NCBI RefSeq assembly: GCF_003634695.1
Contig: NZ_RBWV01000016.1
Location: 62,001-126,000, forward strand
Source of the DNA: Motilibacter peucedani
GTDB taxonomy: Bacteria > Actinomycetota > Actinomycetes > Motilibacterales > Motilibacteraceae
Direction: 5' to 3'
DNA length: 64,000 bases
Of the stretch, positions 18,329-27,506 are shown one piece after another. The notes under the pieces were generated by a model that had not been told where the DNA came from, did not search any database, and saw only the letters and a list, made by a program, of their open reading frames with translations. A program made the position numbers and the translations under genes. How positions within the stretch are numbered: position 1 is the first letter of the stretch; each line of letters begins with the position of its first letter.

Positions 18329-18787
18329 TCAGGCCGGCACGAGGCGGAACTTCCAGATGCCGCGCACCTGCTGGCCCGACTTGTCGAAGGCCACGACGGT
18401 CAGCGGGAAGTCCTGGGTCAGCGACGAGCCGACCGGCAGCTTGAAGTGCGTGGTCTTGAGCGTCTTGGGCGTGACGACCTGGGCCTGCTGGCCGTCGCCG
18501 ATCTGCACCTTCCAGCCCGCGTCGGCGACGTCCTTGTCGACGCTGATGCCGACCGTGTCGCCCGCGCCCACCTCGACGTCGGTGGCCGTGGCGTCGCACG
18601 CCGACTCCTGCACCGGCGAGCTCGACTTCTGCGACCAGCAGGCCGCGTCGGCGCGGTGGGAGCTGCTGCCCGCGAAGGCGGTCACGCCCGGAGTCGGCTT
18701 GTCGCAGCCGGCCAGCACCAGCGGCGCCAGGACCGCGAGACCGAGGGCGGCGCCGCGCAGGCGGCGGGAGGTGTACGGAGTTGCCAC
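18329..18787 (-). CDS. DUF2771 lipoprotein
   Basis: A 152-residue exported lipoprotein. The lipobox is LVLAGC near residues 23-28, after a hydrophobic segment, so it is anchored to the outer face of the membrane. The mature part matches DUF2771 (EVGAGDTVGISVDKDVADAG, then GWKVQIGDGQ and FPLTVVAFDKSGQQ) and looks like a small beta-sandwich. Its function is unknown. It starts at GTG 18787, ten bases after the MFS gene, but also has its own TAGCCT element seven bases upstream. Confidence 0.85.
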   Translation of the reverse strand: MATPYTSRRLRGAALGLAVLAPLVLAGCDKPTPGVTAFAGSSSHRADAACWSQKSSSPVQESACDATATDVEVGAGDTVGISVDKDVADAGWKVQIGDGQQAQVVTPKTLKTTHFKLPVGSSLTQDFPLTVVAFDKSGQQVRGIWKFRLVPA

Positions 18788-18794
18788 GCTGCGA

Positions 18795-18800
18795 AGGCTA
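18795..18800 (-). promoter_or_regulatory. -10 element of a leaderless promoter (DUF2771 gene)
   Basis: Minus-strand TAGCCT followed by seven bases and GTG 18787. It lies inside the short gap after the MFS gene, so DUF2771 may be transcribed independently as well as from the MFS promoter. Confidence 0.5.
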
Positions 18801-20324
18801 CCTGTGACGCCGGCGGGCGCGACCCCGCAGGGCCCCGCGCAGAGCCATGGCCGTGGGCACGAGCAGCGCGAGGGCCGCCAGCCCGAAGCCCAGCCCCTCG
18901 TGCGGCCGCAGCAGCGTGCCGGCGCCAGCGCCGGCGACCCACGAGAGCTGGAGCAGGGTCTCGGAGCGGGCGAACGCGGAGGCGCGCACGTGCGGCGCCA
19001 CGTCGCGCTGGATCATCGCGTCGAGCGCCAGCTTGCCGAGCGTCTGCGAGACGCCGGCGACGACGGCGACCACCAGGATCGTGATGAGCCCGAACAGCAC
19101 GAAGCCCAGGGCGGCGGCCGCGGCCGACGCCACCAGGCAGGCCAGCACGGTGACCTCGGCGGGCCGGCCGCGCAGCGCCGAGCCGAGCGAGGCCCCCGCG
19201 GCGCTGCCTACGCCGGCCGCGGCCGCCGCGGCGGCGATCAGCGCCGTGGCCGGCAGCCCGTGCATCGGGTGGGCGCGCAGCAGGAACGCCAGGTGCAGCA
19301 GCAGGAAGCCGGCGAACGCGCGGATGCCGGCGTTGGCGCGCAGCGCGTCGAAGACGGCAGGGCCGACGGCCTGTACGCGGCGGGCCCGGCTCTCACGCAG
19401 CCGCCCGGCCCAGCCGGCCGCGCGTGGCGGCGCCGCCACGGTGTCGGCCGCGTCCGGAACCTCGACCTCGTCGGGCGCCGCGTCGCCCTCGTGGAGGTGC
19501 TCGGCGAGCACCGCGCGCCCGCCGGCGCCGCGCTCGTCGTCGAGGGCCTTGGGCAGGCGTACGGACAGCACCACGCCGACGACGAAGATGAGGAACGCGA
19601 CGCGCAGCGACCACTCGGGGCCGAACAGCGTGACCACCCCGGCGCCCAGGGGTCCGGCGGTGGAGAGGGCGGCGAGGCTGGCGAGCGAGACGCGGGAGTT
19701 GGCGCTGACCAGGTCGAGCTCGGCCGGCAGCAGCCGGGGCATCGCGGCCGAGCGGGCGACCCCGAACGCCTTGATGCAGACCAGGACGCCGAAGGCGGCG
19801 GGGTAGAGCCGGCGCCCGTCGTCGGTGGTGCCCGACACCGCGGCCGCCATGACCAGCGCGAGCAGCGCCCGCAGCCCGAAGGTGCCGGCCAGCGCGAAGC
19901 GGCGCCCGTGGCCCAGGCGGTCGAGCAGCGGCCCGACGACGGGGGCGAGGAGCGCGAACGGCGCCATGGTGACCAGCAGGTAGACGAAGACCCGCCCGCG
20001 CGCCTCGCCCGTGGGCACGGAGAAGAACAGCGTCCCGGCCAGGGACACGGTGACGAAGGCGTCCCCTGCCGAGCCGAGCGCCGTGACGTCGATGAGCTTC
20101 GCCAGCCCCGTCTCGCCGGCGCCCGCCGACCGGATGAAGCGGCGCGTGGCCTGCCAGCCGACGCGCGTCAGCGCCGCCGTCTCGCGCGCTGCCGTGCCGG
20201 CCGCCCGGGCGGCACCGAGGGCGTGCTCGGCCGCCTTCGCCCGCGCCTCGTCGACCTCGCCGGCGTCCTCAGGGGCGCGCTTGACGAAGGGATCGGCGGA
20301 GGGGTCGGGTGCCACGGCGTCCAT
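18798..20324 (-). CDS. MFS transporter, Rv0876c-like
   Basis: A 508-residue major facilitator with about 12 spans. The N-terminus is unusually long and soluble (about 75 residues, DPSADPFVKRAPEDAGEVDE) before the first membrane segment, and a second acidic loop of about 60 residues (ALDDERGAGGRAVLAEHLHE onwards) splits the two six-helix halves. Motif A is GPLLDRLGHGRRFAL. The gene diverges from the DUF3027 gene with 49 bases between, a pairing that I recall from Rv0876c/Rv0877. Its substrate is unknown. Confidence 0.85.
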   Translation of the reverse strand: MDAVAPDPSADPFVKRAPEDAGEVDEARAKAAEHALGAARAAGTAARETAALTRVGWQATRRFIRSAGAGETGLAKLIDVTALGSAGDAFVTVSLAGTLFFSVPTGEARGRVFVYLLVTMAPFALLAPVVGPLLDRLGHGRRFALAGTFGLRALLALVMAAAVSGTTDDGRRLYPAAFGVLVCIKAFGVARSAAMPRLLPAELDLVSANSRVSLASLAALSTAGPLGAGVVTLFGPEWSLRVAFLIFVVGVVLSVRLPKALDDERGAGGRAVLAEHLHEGDAAPDEVEVPDAADTVAAPPRAAGWAGRLRESRARRVQAVGPAVFDALRANAGIRAFAGFLLLHLAFLLRAHPMHGLPATALIAAAAAAAGVGSAAGASLGSALRGRPAEVTVLACLVASAAAAALGFVLFGLITILVVAVVAGVSQTLGKLALDAMIQRDVAPHVRASAFARSETLLQLSWVAGAGAGTLLRPHEGLGFGLAALALLVPTAMALRGALRGRARRRHR

Positions 20325-20373
20325 CCTGCCGGTGCGGCACGCGGACCGTCACACAAGTGGGAGGATGTCGCAC

Positions 20374-21264
20374 GTGGAGACAGGCATCAGCGGCGACGCG
20401 ACCCCCGGCGACGCGACGACCGCACGTCCGCGGGCGGCCCGCAGCCGCAAGGCGGTCCTCGACCCGGTCGCGGCGGCGGCGGTGGACCTCGCCCGCTCGG
20501 TCGCCGAGGAGCTCTCGGCCGACACCCCGACCCGCGAGGGCGTCGGCGCCCACCTCGGCGTCACCGTCGAGGGCGAGCGTCTGGTCTCCCACGAGTTCGA
20601 GTGCCTCCTGCCGGGCTACCACGGCTGGCGCTGGTCGGTCGTGCTCGCCCGCGCACCGCGCCAGAAGACCGCGACGGTCGTGGAGTCGGCGCTGCTGCCC
20701 GGCCCGGACGCGCTGCTCGCGCCGGAGTGGGTGCCCTGGAGCGAGCGGCTGCGCCCGGGCGACCTCGGCGTCGGCGACGTGCTGCCGACCGAGGAGGACG
20801 ACCCGCGCCTCGCCCCTGGCTGGACCGCCGGCCCGACGCTCGACGACGAGGATGCCGCCGAGCTGTGGGAGATGGGGCTGGGGCGCGCACGCGTCCTCTC
20901 GCTCGAGGGCCGCACCGACGCGGCGGAGCGGTGGTACTCCGGCGACGGCGGCCCGCAGGCTCCCATCGCCCTCGCTGCGCCCGCCCACTGTGCGACGTGC
21001 GGGTTCCTCGTGCTGCTCGGCGGCTCGTTCCGCCAGGCGTTCGGCGCGTGCTCCAACGTCTACTCGCCCTCCGACGGCCGCGTCGTCGCGCTCGACCACG
21101 GCTGCGGCGCCCACTCCGAGGCGGCGGTGACGCCCGCCAGCATCGAGCCGGCACCGCCGGTGCTCGACGAGCTGGGCTACGAGTACGTCTCGGTGCCGGC
21201 CGGTGCCCACCCCGACGGCTCGGTCGACTCCGCGAGCCCGGGCGAAGACCTCGGCCACAGCTGA
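20374..21264 (+). CDS. DUF3027 domain-containing protein
   Basis: A 296-residue cytoplasmic protein covered by DUF3027: LVSHEFECLLPGYHGWRWSV, TVVESALLPGPDALLAPEWV and WSERLRPGDLGVGD, then CATCGFLVLLGGSFRQAFG with cysteines CATC and a later NVYSPSDG. The CxxC and nearby His/Cys residues could bind zinc. The function is unknown. GGGAGG nine bases upstream favours GTG 20374; ATG 20365 would leave no spacing. It is followed after ten bases by the sacsin-like gene in the same direction, so the two form an operon. Confidence 0.85.
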   Translation: METGISGDATPGDATTARPRAARSRKAVLDPVAAAAVDLARSVAEELSADTPTREGVGAHLGVTVEGERLVSHEFECLLPGYHGWRWSVVLARAPRQKTATVVESALLPGPDALLAPEWVPWSERLRPGDLGVGDVLPTEEDDPRLAPGWTAGPTLDDEDAAELWEMGLGRARVLSLEGRTDAAERWYSGDGGPQAPIALAAPAHCATCGFLVLLGGSFRQAFGACSNVYSPSDGRVVALDHGCGAHSEAAVTPASIEPAPPVLDELGYEYVSVPAGAHPDGSVDSASPGEDLGHS

Positions 21265-21274
21265 GCCTGCGCGC

Positions 21275-24259
21275 GTGACCGACCCGTTCGGCACCGCGCA
21301 GCTGCGCCGGCGGGTGCTCGAGGCCTACGCCGCCTCGCCCGCTCGGCTGCGGGAGGACGCGAACGCCGAGGAGGACCTGGTCCTCGGGGGCTACCGCGAC
21401 CGGGTGGTCGTCGAGCTGGCCCAGAACGCCGCAGACTCCGCGGTGCGCGCGGGTGTGCCCGGCCGGCTGCTGCTCTCGCTCGAGGACGACCGGCTGGTGG
21501 CGGCCAACGCGGGCGCGCCGCTCGACGCGGCCGGCGTGGAGGCGCTGTCGACCCTGCGCGCCTCCAGCAAGCGGTCGGCCGACTCCGCTGGGAGGTTCGG
21601 CGTCGGCTTCGCCGCCGTCCTCGCCGTGTCGGACTCCCCGGCCATCGGCTCGCGCCCCACCGGTGGCGTGGGGTGGTCGCGCGAGGCCGCGGTCGCTGCG
21701 CTCACCGGGCTGGCGTCGGGGCTCGACGGGTCCCAGCTGCGTGGTGAGCTCGACCGGCGGGGGAGCGCCGTGCCCGTGCTGCGGCTGCCGGAGCCGCGTG
21801 CGGTCGAGGTGCCCGAGGGCTACGACACCGCCGTGGTGCTGCCGCTGCGAGCAGGCGCCCGCGAGCTGGTGGCGCGACTGCTCGACGAGGTAGGTCCGGT
21901 GCTCCTGCTCTCCCTGCCGGCGCTGCGTGAGGTGGTCGTGCGACGCGACGGTGCCGAGCGACGAGTGGTCTCCGAGAGCGCGCTGGGTGGCGTCCTGCTC
22001 TCCGACGGTGACGCCTCGGTGCGCTGGCGCGTGGTGCGCCGCTCGACGGGGGCACCTGCCGACGCGCTGGCCACCCGCCCGCTCGAGGAGCGCACGCGCA
22101 GCGAGCTGACGGTGACCTGGGCGGTGCCCGACGGCTCCGGTGTCGCCCTGCCGGGCGTGGTGCTCGCACCGACACCGACCGACGAGCCGCTCGGCCTGCC
22201 CGCGGTCCTGGTCGCCACGCTGCCGCTCGAGCCCACCCGCCGCCGTGCGGTGCCGGGTCCGCTGCTGAGCGCCGTGGCGCGGCTGGCGGGGGAGGCCTAC
22301 GTCGAGCTGCTCGAGCAGCTGGCGGCCGAGGACCCGGCGCGCGCCCTCGCCGCCTTGCCCGGGCCCCTCGCGGCGGGCGAGGTCGACGCGCTCGTGCGGG
22401 CAACTATCGCCGAGCTGCTGCCCCGCGCCGCCGTCGTGCCGGGCGCCGACGGAGGCCTGGTCGCGCCCGAGCGCGCGGTGCTGGTCGACGGAGCGTCGCC
22501 GTCGCTGGCGGCCCTGCTCGCCGACGAGCTCGACGGGGTGGCCGCGCCGGTGGCGGCGCGCTCCGCCGGGCTCCTCGAGCGGCTCGGTGCCCGCCGCCTG
22601 GCGCTCGCCGACGCCGTCGACTCGTTGGCCGGCAGGAGCCGCGAACCTGCGCAGTGGCAGGCGCTGTACGCCGCCCTCGCCGATGCGCCCCTGGACGCCC
22701 TCGGTGCGCTGCCGGTGCCGCTCGCCGACGGCAGGGTGGTGCGCGGCGCCCGCGGCACCGTACTGGTACGCAGTGGCAACCCCGTCGACCCACGGGCGTT
22801 CGAGGTCCTCGGCGTACGCGTCGTCGACCCGGCCGCAGCCCACCCGCTGCTCGAACGGCTGGGTGCCGTGCCTGCGACGCCGGCCGCCCTGCTGGAGGGG
22901 CCCGAGGTGCGCGGCGCCCTCGACGCGTCGGAGTCCATGGACGACGACGAGGCGCTCGAGGTGAGCCGGGCGGTGCTCGCGCTCGTGGAAGCCGACCCGT
23001 CGGCAGCCCGCTCGGCCGATCTCTCCGGGCTGCTGCTGCCCGACGACGAGGGCGAGCTCGCGCCGGCCCATGAGCTGCTGCTGCCCGGTGGCGCGCTCGC
23101 AGCCGTCGCGGACCCGGATGCTTTCGGCGTGGTGGACGCCGACCTCGTGGAGCGGTGGGGCGCCGACGTGCTGCGCGCCGTGGGGGTCGCCGACGGGTTC
23201 GCGGTCGTCACCCTCACCGAGGTCGCGCTCGATCCCGACGAGCTCGACGCGCTGGAGATCGACGGTCTCGGCGACTGGGTCATGGACGTCGCGCCGCCCC
23301 ATGGTGGACTGCCGTGGTTCGTGCCGGAGCTCGAGGTGGTGCGCGACCTCGACGCGGTCGCGGACGACCGGTGGCCCGACGCTCTCGCCCTGCTGGGGCA
23401 GCCGCCCGCTCGAGCGGCGGTCGTCGAGCAGGTCCGGGTCGTCTCGCCCTCGGGCGACGCGTCGCTCGTCCCGTCCTACGCCGCCTGGTGGCTGCGTCGC
23501 CGTGCCCGGGTGTCCGGTTGGCGGCTGACGGAGTTCGCGCTCGGCTCTGACTCGCTGCTGCTGCGGCTCTTCTCGCCGCTACCCGTGCCTCTCGACCCGG
23601 AGCTGGCGACGGCGATGGGGGTGCGCAGCTCGCTCGACGCCGTGCTCTCCGACGCCGACGGCGTGGCGTCGCTGCTCGACAGGCTGGCTGCTGACGAGTG
23701 CACGATCGACCGCCGGGAGCTCACGCAGGTCTACTCCGCCCTGGCGCGCTCAGCGGTCGAGACCTCGGGAGGACTGCCCGATGCGGTGCGCGTGCCGGAC
23801 GGTGCGACGGGCACGCGGCTGGTGGATGCGGACGACGCTGTGGTGCTCGACGCACCAGACCTGCTGCCGCTGCTGGAGAGGTATGCGGTGGTGCCTCTCG
23901 CCCGAGACCTCGCCGTGCCACTGGCCGAACTGCTGCGCCTGCCCCTCGCGTCGGAGATCGTCGACGTCGGCGCGCCCGGGGGTGGCGTGCTGCGTACGGT
24001 GCCTGAGCTCGTCGGTCTCGTCCTGCCGACCGCACCGCGGGACTGGGTCGAGCACGACGAGATCAGCGTCGGGGCTGCCGAGCTGTCGTGGCGGGTGGTC
24101 GACGGCGAGGTGCACGCGTCCACGCTCGACGGGCTGGCGAAGGGGCTGGCCTGGGCGGCCGGGCGCTGGGAGCTGCGTGGGCTGGTCGGTCGGCTGCTCG
24201 CTGACCCGTCGCCCGCGGCCGTCGAGGCCCTGCTCGCAGAGCACGACCTCGACGGCTGA
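21275..24259 (+). CDS. Sacsin N-terminal-like HSP90-type ATPase protein
   Basis: A 994-residue protein with a GHKL/HSP90-like ATPase domain at its start, as in sacsin: ELAQNAADSAV at residues 47-57 (Glu47 activates water, Asn51 and Asp54 bind Mg-ATP) and AGRFGVGFAAVLAVSDSP near 105-122. The rest (about 300-990) is leucine/alanine-rich, acidic and without recognised domains. It is probably cytoplasmic and may be a large chaperone or a nucleic-acid-linked ATPase. It is transcribed with the DUF3027 gene. Actinobacterial homologues occur at this same locus; the role is unknown. Confidence 0.8.
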   Translation: MTDPFGTAQLRRRVLEAYAASPARLREDANAEEDLVLGGYRDRVVVELAQNAADSAVRAGVPGRLLLSLEDDRLVAANAGAPLDAAGVEALSTLRASSKRSADSAGRFGVGFAAVLAVSDSPAIGSRPTGGVGWSREAAVAALTGLASGLDGSQLRGELDRRGSAVPVLRLPEPRAVEVPEGYDTAVVLPLRAGARELVARLLDEVGPVLLLSLPALREVVVRRDGAERRVVSESALGGVLLSDGDASVRWRVVRRSTGAPADALATRPLEERTRSELTVTWAVPDGSGVALPGVVLAPTPTDEPLGLPAVLVATLPLEPTRRRAVPGPLLSAVARLAGEAYVELLEQLAAEDPARALAALPGPLAAGEVDALVRATIAELLPRAAVVPGADGGLVAPERAVLVDGASPSLAALLADELDGVAAPVAARSAGLLERLGARRLALADAVDSLAGRSREPAQWQALYAALADAPLDALGALPVPLADGRVVRGARGTVLVRSGNPVDPRAFEVLGVRVVDPAAAHPLLERLGAVPATPAALLEGPEVRGALDASESMDDDEALEVSRAVLALVEADPSAARSADLSGLLLPDDEGELAPAHELLLPGGALAAVADPDAFGVVDADLVERWGADVLRAVGVADGFAVVTLTEVALDPDELDALEIDGLGDWVMDVAPPHGGLPWFVPELEVVRDLDAVADDRWPDALALLGQPPARAAVVEQVRVVSPSGDASLVPSYAAWWLRRRARVSGWRLTEFALGSDSLLLRLFSPLPVPLDPELATAMGVRSSLDAVLSDADGVASLLDRLAADECTIDRRELTQVYSALARSAVETSGGLPDAVRVPDGATGTRLVDADDAVVLDAPDLLPLLERYAVVPLARDLAVPLAELLRLPLASEIVDVGAPGGGVLRTVPELVGLVLPTAPRDWVEHDEISVGAAELSWRVVDGEVHASTLDGLAKGLAWAAGRWELRGLVGRLLADPSPAAVEALLAEHDLDG

Positions 24260-24275
24260 GCGGCAGAGACGGCCC

Positions 24276-25817
24276 CTAGGCCTGCGCCCCCACCGGCTGC
24301 TCGACAGCTGCGCCCGGCGCAGGCGGCGTCACCGGCTCGTGCAGCAGCACCGCGACGACCGCCCCGCCGACCACGCCGAGGACGCCCGCCACGAGGAAGG
24401 TGGTGCCGAGCGCGCCGCCGACAGCCGAGTGGATGGCCGCGTCGAGGCTCGCCCGTGAGCTGGCCGGTGCGGCGGCCAGGACCGAGGCCGACCCGCCGCT
24501 GCTCACCGCGTGGGCCAGGTCGGCGCCGCCCGGCAGGAGGGCGTCGACCCGCGCGCTGAAGATGCTGCCCAGCACGCCGATACCTGCCGCGAAGCCGAGC
24601 TGCCGTCCCGTGTTGACTGCCCCGGCGGCCATGCCGCCGCGCTCGCGCGGTACGGCGGCCATCGCCGCAGCGACGACCGTCGGGATGGCGATGCCGGTGC
24701 CGACCCCGATCACGGCGAGGCCGGGGAGGACCGCGGCCCACCCGGAGCCGCCGTCGAGGCCGAGCAGGAGCAGGTCGCCCACGCCGATGACCACCAGGCC
24801 GCCGCCGACCGTCCAGCGGGGCGAGACGCCGTGCAGCACGCGCCCCAGGCCGCCGGCCACGACGAAGGCGATCCCGCTCAGCGGCAGTGTGACGAGGCCG
24901 GCCGAGATCGGGCCGAGGTCGAGGACGGTCTGCAGCCAGATCGAGACGTAGATCAGGCCCGCGAACGCGGAGATCGAGAGCAGCGCCGCGGCCACCAGCA
25001 CGAGCACGAACGAGCCGCGGCGCAACAGGGCCAGGTCGAGCATCGGCTCGGCCACGCGCCGCTCGACAGCGACGAACGCAGCCAGTGCGGCGACGGAGAC
25101 GGCCACTGCCCCGAGCGTCTGACCCGAGGTCCAGCCCTCCTCGGCGGCGCGTACGAGCGCGAAGGTCAGCGCGGCCGCGGCCAGGGTGAAGGCACCGCCG
25201 CCGACCCAGTCGATGCGCGGGCGCTGCGGCAGGCGCGACTCGCTCAGCGTGCGCCGTGCCATGACGATCGTGACCAGCCCGATCGGGACGTTGACGAAGA
25301 AGATCCAGCGCCACGAGAGGCCCTGGGTGAGCAGGCCGCCCAGGACGGGACCAGCGGCGACCGCTGCGCCCGATGTCGCGCCCCAGACGCCGAAGGCGGT
25401 GCCGAGGTCGCGGCCGTGGTAGGCCGTGTGCAGCAGGGCGATGGTGGTCGCGAGCATCGCGGCGGCGCCCGCGCCCTGCACGAACCGCGCCGCGACGAGC
25501 GGGCCGACGGACGGCGCGATGCCGCAGACCAGCGACGCAGCGAGGAACACCGCGAGGCCGACGAGGTAGGTGCGGCGGCGCCCGACGGCGTCGGCGATCG
25601 ACCCGACGAGGAGCAGCAGCGCGGCGAGGGCGAGCGCGTAGGCGTCGACCACCCACTGCAGGCCGGTGAACGAGGCGTCCAGCGTGGTCGCCATGTCCGG
25701 CAGGGCGACGTTCACGATCGAGACGTCCAGGAGCAGCATGAACGTGCCCAGGCAGACGGCGAGCAGCGGAGTCCAACGTCCGGGCGGGGCAGCGGTGGCG
25801 GTTTCGGAAGGGGTCAT
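24276..25817 (-). CDS. MFS drug exporter, DHA2 family (14 spans)
   Basis: A 513-residue antiporter of the EmrB/QacA type, with TMS1 ending in LLDVSIVNVALPDMATTLDA, motif A GSIADAVGRRRTYLVG, motif C GATSGAAVAAGPVLGG and a second motif-C-like block later. It exports drugs or other hydrophobic compounds. The start is ATG 25817. It diverges from the double-AsnC regulator with only 42 bases between, so that regulator probably controls it. It converges on the sacsin-like gene. Confidence 0.9.
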   Translation of the reverse strand: MTPSETATAAPPGRWTPLLAVCLGTFMLLLDVSIVNVALPDMATTLDASFTGLQWVVDAYALALAALLLLVGSIADAVGRRRTYLVGLAVFLAASLVCGIAPSVGPLVAARFVQGAGAAAMLATTIALLHTAYHGRDLGTAFGVWGATSGAAVAAGPVLGGLLTQGLSWRWIFFVNVPIGLVTIVMARRTLSESRLPQRPRIDWVGGGAFTLAAAALTFALVRAAEEGWTSGQTLGAVAVSVAALAAFVAVERRVAEPMLDLALLRRGSFVLVLVAAALLSISAFAGLIYVSIWLQTVLDLGPISAGLVTLPLSGIAFVVAGGLGRVLHGVSPRWTVGGGLVVIGVGDLLLLGLDGGSGWAAVLPGLAVIGVGTGIAIPTVVAAAMAAVPRERGGMAAGAVNTGRQLGFAAGIGVLGSIFSARVDALLPGGADLAHAVSSGGSASVLAAAPASSRASLDAAIHSAVGGALGTTFLVAGVLGVVGGAVVAVLLHEPVTPPAPGAAVEQPVGAQA

Positions 25818-25859
25818 GCACCGAGACTGGCTCGCGCCTGGGCCGGCACACCAGCGAAG

Positions 25860-26912
25860 ATGGGGATCGTGCAGAGATCCGCCACAGCGACGTCCTCGAA
25901 GTTGGAAACCATCAGCACGGACGCCCTGGACCGGCGCATCATGAGTGCGCTCCAGTTCGACGGTCGCGCCTCCTTCCGGCGCATCGCCCATGCGCTCGGC
26001 TCCTCCGAGCAGACGGTCGCCCGCCGCTACCGGCGCCTGCGCGAGGCCGGCATCCTGCGCGTCGTCGTCCTGCCCGACCCCCGCGCGTCGCGCGAGAGCC
26101 TGTTCGTACGCATCCGTACCGCTCCCGGCGCTGCGGAGCCGATCGGCACCGCGCTCGCCCGCAGGCCCGACGTCTCGTGGGTCACCCTCGCCGCGGCGGG
26201 GACCGAGGTCATGTGCGCGCTGCGGGCCGACGACCCCCGCGACCGCGACGAGCTCGTCCTGCGGAACCTGCCGCGCCTCAGCAAGGTCACCGACGTCTCG
26301 ACGGCCGCGCTGCTGCACGTCTTCGCCGAGACCGGGCTGCAGGAGTGGCAGGGCTTCGACGCACGTCTGAACGCTGAGGAGATCGCCGCGCTGGGCGCCC
26401 GCTCACGCCGCGACGTCCCTGTGCGCCGCACCGCCGACGAGCCCGGCCTCACCCCTGACGACGACGCGCTCCTCACCCTGCTGGCCTCCGACGGCCGCAT
26501 GTCCTACGCGGCGCTGGCCGCCGCCACCGGGCGCAACGAGGCCGCCGTCGCCCGACGGGTCGAGGCCCTGCTCGAGCGCGGCCTGCTGTTCGTCGACGTG
26601 GAGGTCGCGTACGCGCTCATCGGCTTCCGCGCGGCCGCGACGCTCTGGCTCACTGTCGCCCCGGCCGACATCCACCGCGTCGGCACCGAGATCGCGCTGC
26701 ACCCGGAGGTCGGCTTCGTCGGCGCGGTGTCCGGCCCGGCCAGCCTCGTCGTCGCGGTCACCTGCCGCGACACCGCCGACCTCTACCGCTACATCACCGA
26801 GCGGCTGGCCCCGATCTCTGCGATCCGCCAGCACGAGGTCACGCTCACCGTGCGCCACCTCAAGCAGGCGGGCACCGTCATGGAAGGGGACCGCCTGCCG
26901 CGCATCCTGTAG
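25860..26912 (+). CDS. Double-module Lrp/AsnC-type transcriptional regulator
   Basis: A 350-residue regulator made of two AsnC units in one chain. The first winged helix is LDRRIMSALQFDGRASFRRI (about 24-43) with SEQTVARRYRRLREAGI, followed by a RAM-like domain. The second helix-turn-helix is DDDALLTLLASDGRMSYAAL (about 200-219) and a second ligand domain ends near residue 345. Ordinary Lrp proteins are about 150 residues with one unit. The start is ATG 25860 (GTG 25869 is an alternative). It is divergent from the exporter and is the likely controller of it; the ligand is unknown. Confidence 0.85.
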   Translation: MGIVQRSATATSSKLETISTDALDRRIMSALQFDGRASFRRIAHALGSSEQTVARRYRRLREAGILRVVVLPDPRASRESLFVRIRTAPGAAEPIGTALARRPDVSWVTLAAAGTEVMCALRADDPRDRDELVLRNLPRLSKVTDVSTAALLHVFAETGLQEWQGFDARLNAEEIAALGARSRRDVPVRRTADEPGLTPDDDALLTLLASDGRMSYAALAAATGRNEAAVARRVEALLERGLLFVDVEVAYALIGFRAAATLWLTVAPADIHRVGTEIALHPEVGFVGAVSGPASLVVAVTCRDTADLYRYITERLAPISAIRQHEVTLTVRHLKQAGTVMEGDRLPRIL

Positions 26913-26925
26913 CGCGGCTCTGTCG

Positions 26926-26931
26926 TAGCGT
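26926..26931 (+). promoter_or_regulatory. -10 element of a leaderless promoter (OsmC gene)
   Basis: TAGCGT, six bases, then ATG 26938. It is identical to the element before the DUF4031 gene. Confidence 0.6.
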
Positions 26932-26937
26932 GAGCGG

Positions 26938-27333
26938 ATGCCGACCACGTACGCCGTCCGCGTGGCTGCCGGCTCGCTGCGCGGCAGCCTTCGCGAGGAC
27001 CTCGTCATGCCCCACCCCTGGACCGCCGAGGGAGTCGTCGCCGAGCTCCAGTTCAGCGGGGCGCACGTGCTGCACCTCGCCGTCGCCGGGTGCGTGCTGA
27101 ACGACGCGTACCGCGAAGCTCGAGCCCTCGGCATCGAGCTGGCCGGTGTCCTCGTCACCGCCGAGGGCGGCTTCGAGCCGGAGACCTGGGCGTCGACCGG
27201 CATCCGCTACCGCGTCGAGGTCGACTCTCCGGCTGGCGGGGACGAGGTCGACCGGATGCTCGAGGTGGTCGACGAGGTCGCCGAGATCCCGAAGACTCTA
27301 CGGGCCGGCGCGTCGGTGAGCCGCACCCTTTAG
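26938..27333 (+). CDS. OsmC-family protein
   Basis: A 131-residue protein of the OsmC/Ohr fold. The conserved cysteine motif is LHLAVAGCVLNDAYREA, with C59 followed by the helix of the family, and the tail VDRMLEVVDEVAEIPKT fits the final helix. OsmC proteins detoxify organic peroxides through two cysteines; only one of them is clear here, so peroxidase activity is uncertain. It has a leaderless promoter and no ribosome-binding site. Confidence 0.75.
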   Translation: MPTTYAVRVAAGSLRGSLREDLVMPHPWTAEGVVAELQFSGAHVLHLAVAGCVLNDAYREARALGIELAGVLVTAEGGFEPETWASTGIRYRVEVDSPAGGDEVDRMLEVVDEVAEIPKTLRAGASVSRTL

Positions 27334-27506
27334 CCCCGCTCGGCGACGTACGCGTGGAAGGCGTCTTGCCCGGGCCGGGCCCGCGCCCCACGAGTGCAAG
27401 CTGGTCGCCTGCCGCGGGCGCACCGGGGACACGTCGTTGACGAACCCGGTCATGGTGTCCACCGCTGTAGCGACCGCAGTGATCACCGGGAGCTGCGTGG
27501 CGTGTC
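27330..27506 (-). pseudogene. Possible gene remnant
   Basis: The minus strand between the OsmC stop and the beta-lactamase-like stop reads as protein in two frames: one gives LPVITAVATAVDTMTGFVND and then SPVRPRQATSLHSWGAGP, the other ends in PGQDAFHAYVAERG with a stop at 27330. Both look like protein C-termini, joined by a frame change near 27370-27390. There is no start codon with a ribosome-binding site and no recognised family. It may be the decayed 3' end of a gene lost when the neighbouring hydrolase gene arrived. Low confidence. Confidence 0.3.

Noticed and set aside
16126-18444. 772-codon plus-strand frame through the cold shock and beta-helix genes
   Set aside because: Runs through two well-supported genes in another frame; low-complexity composition.
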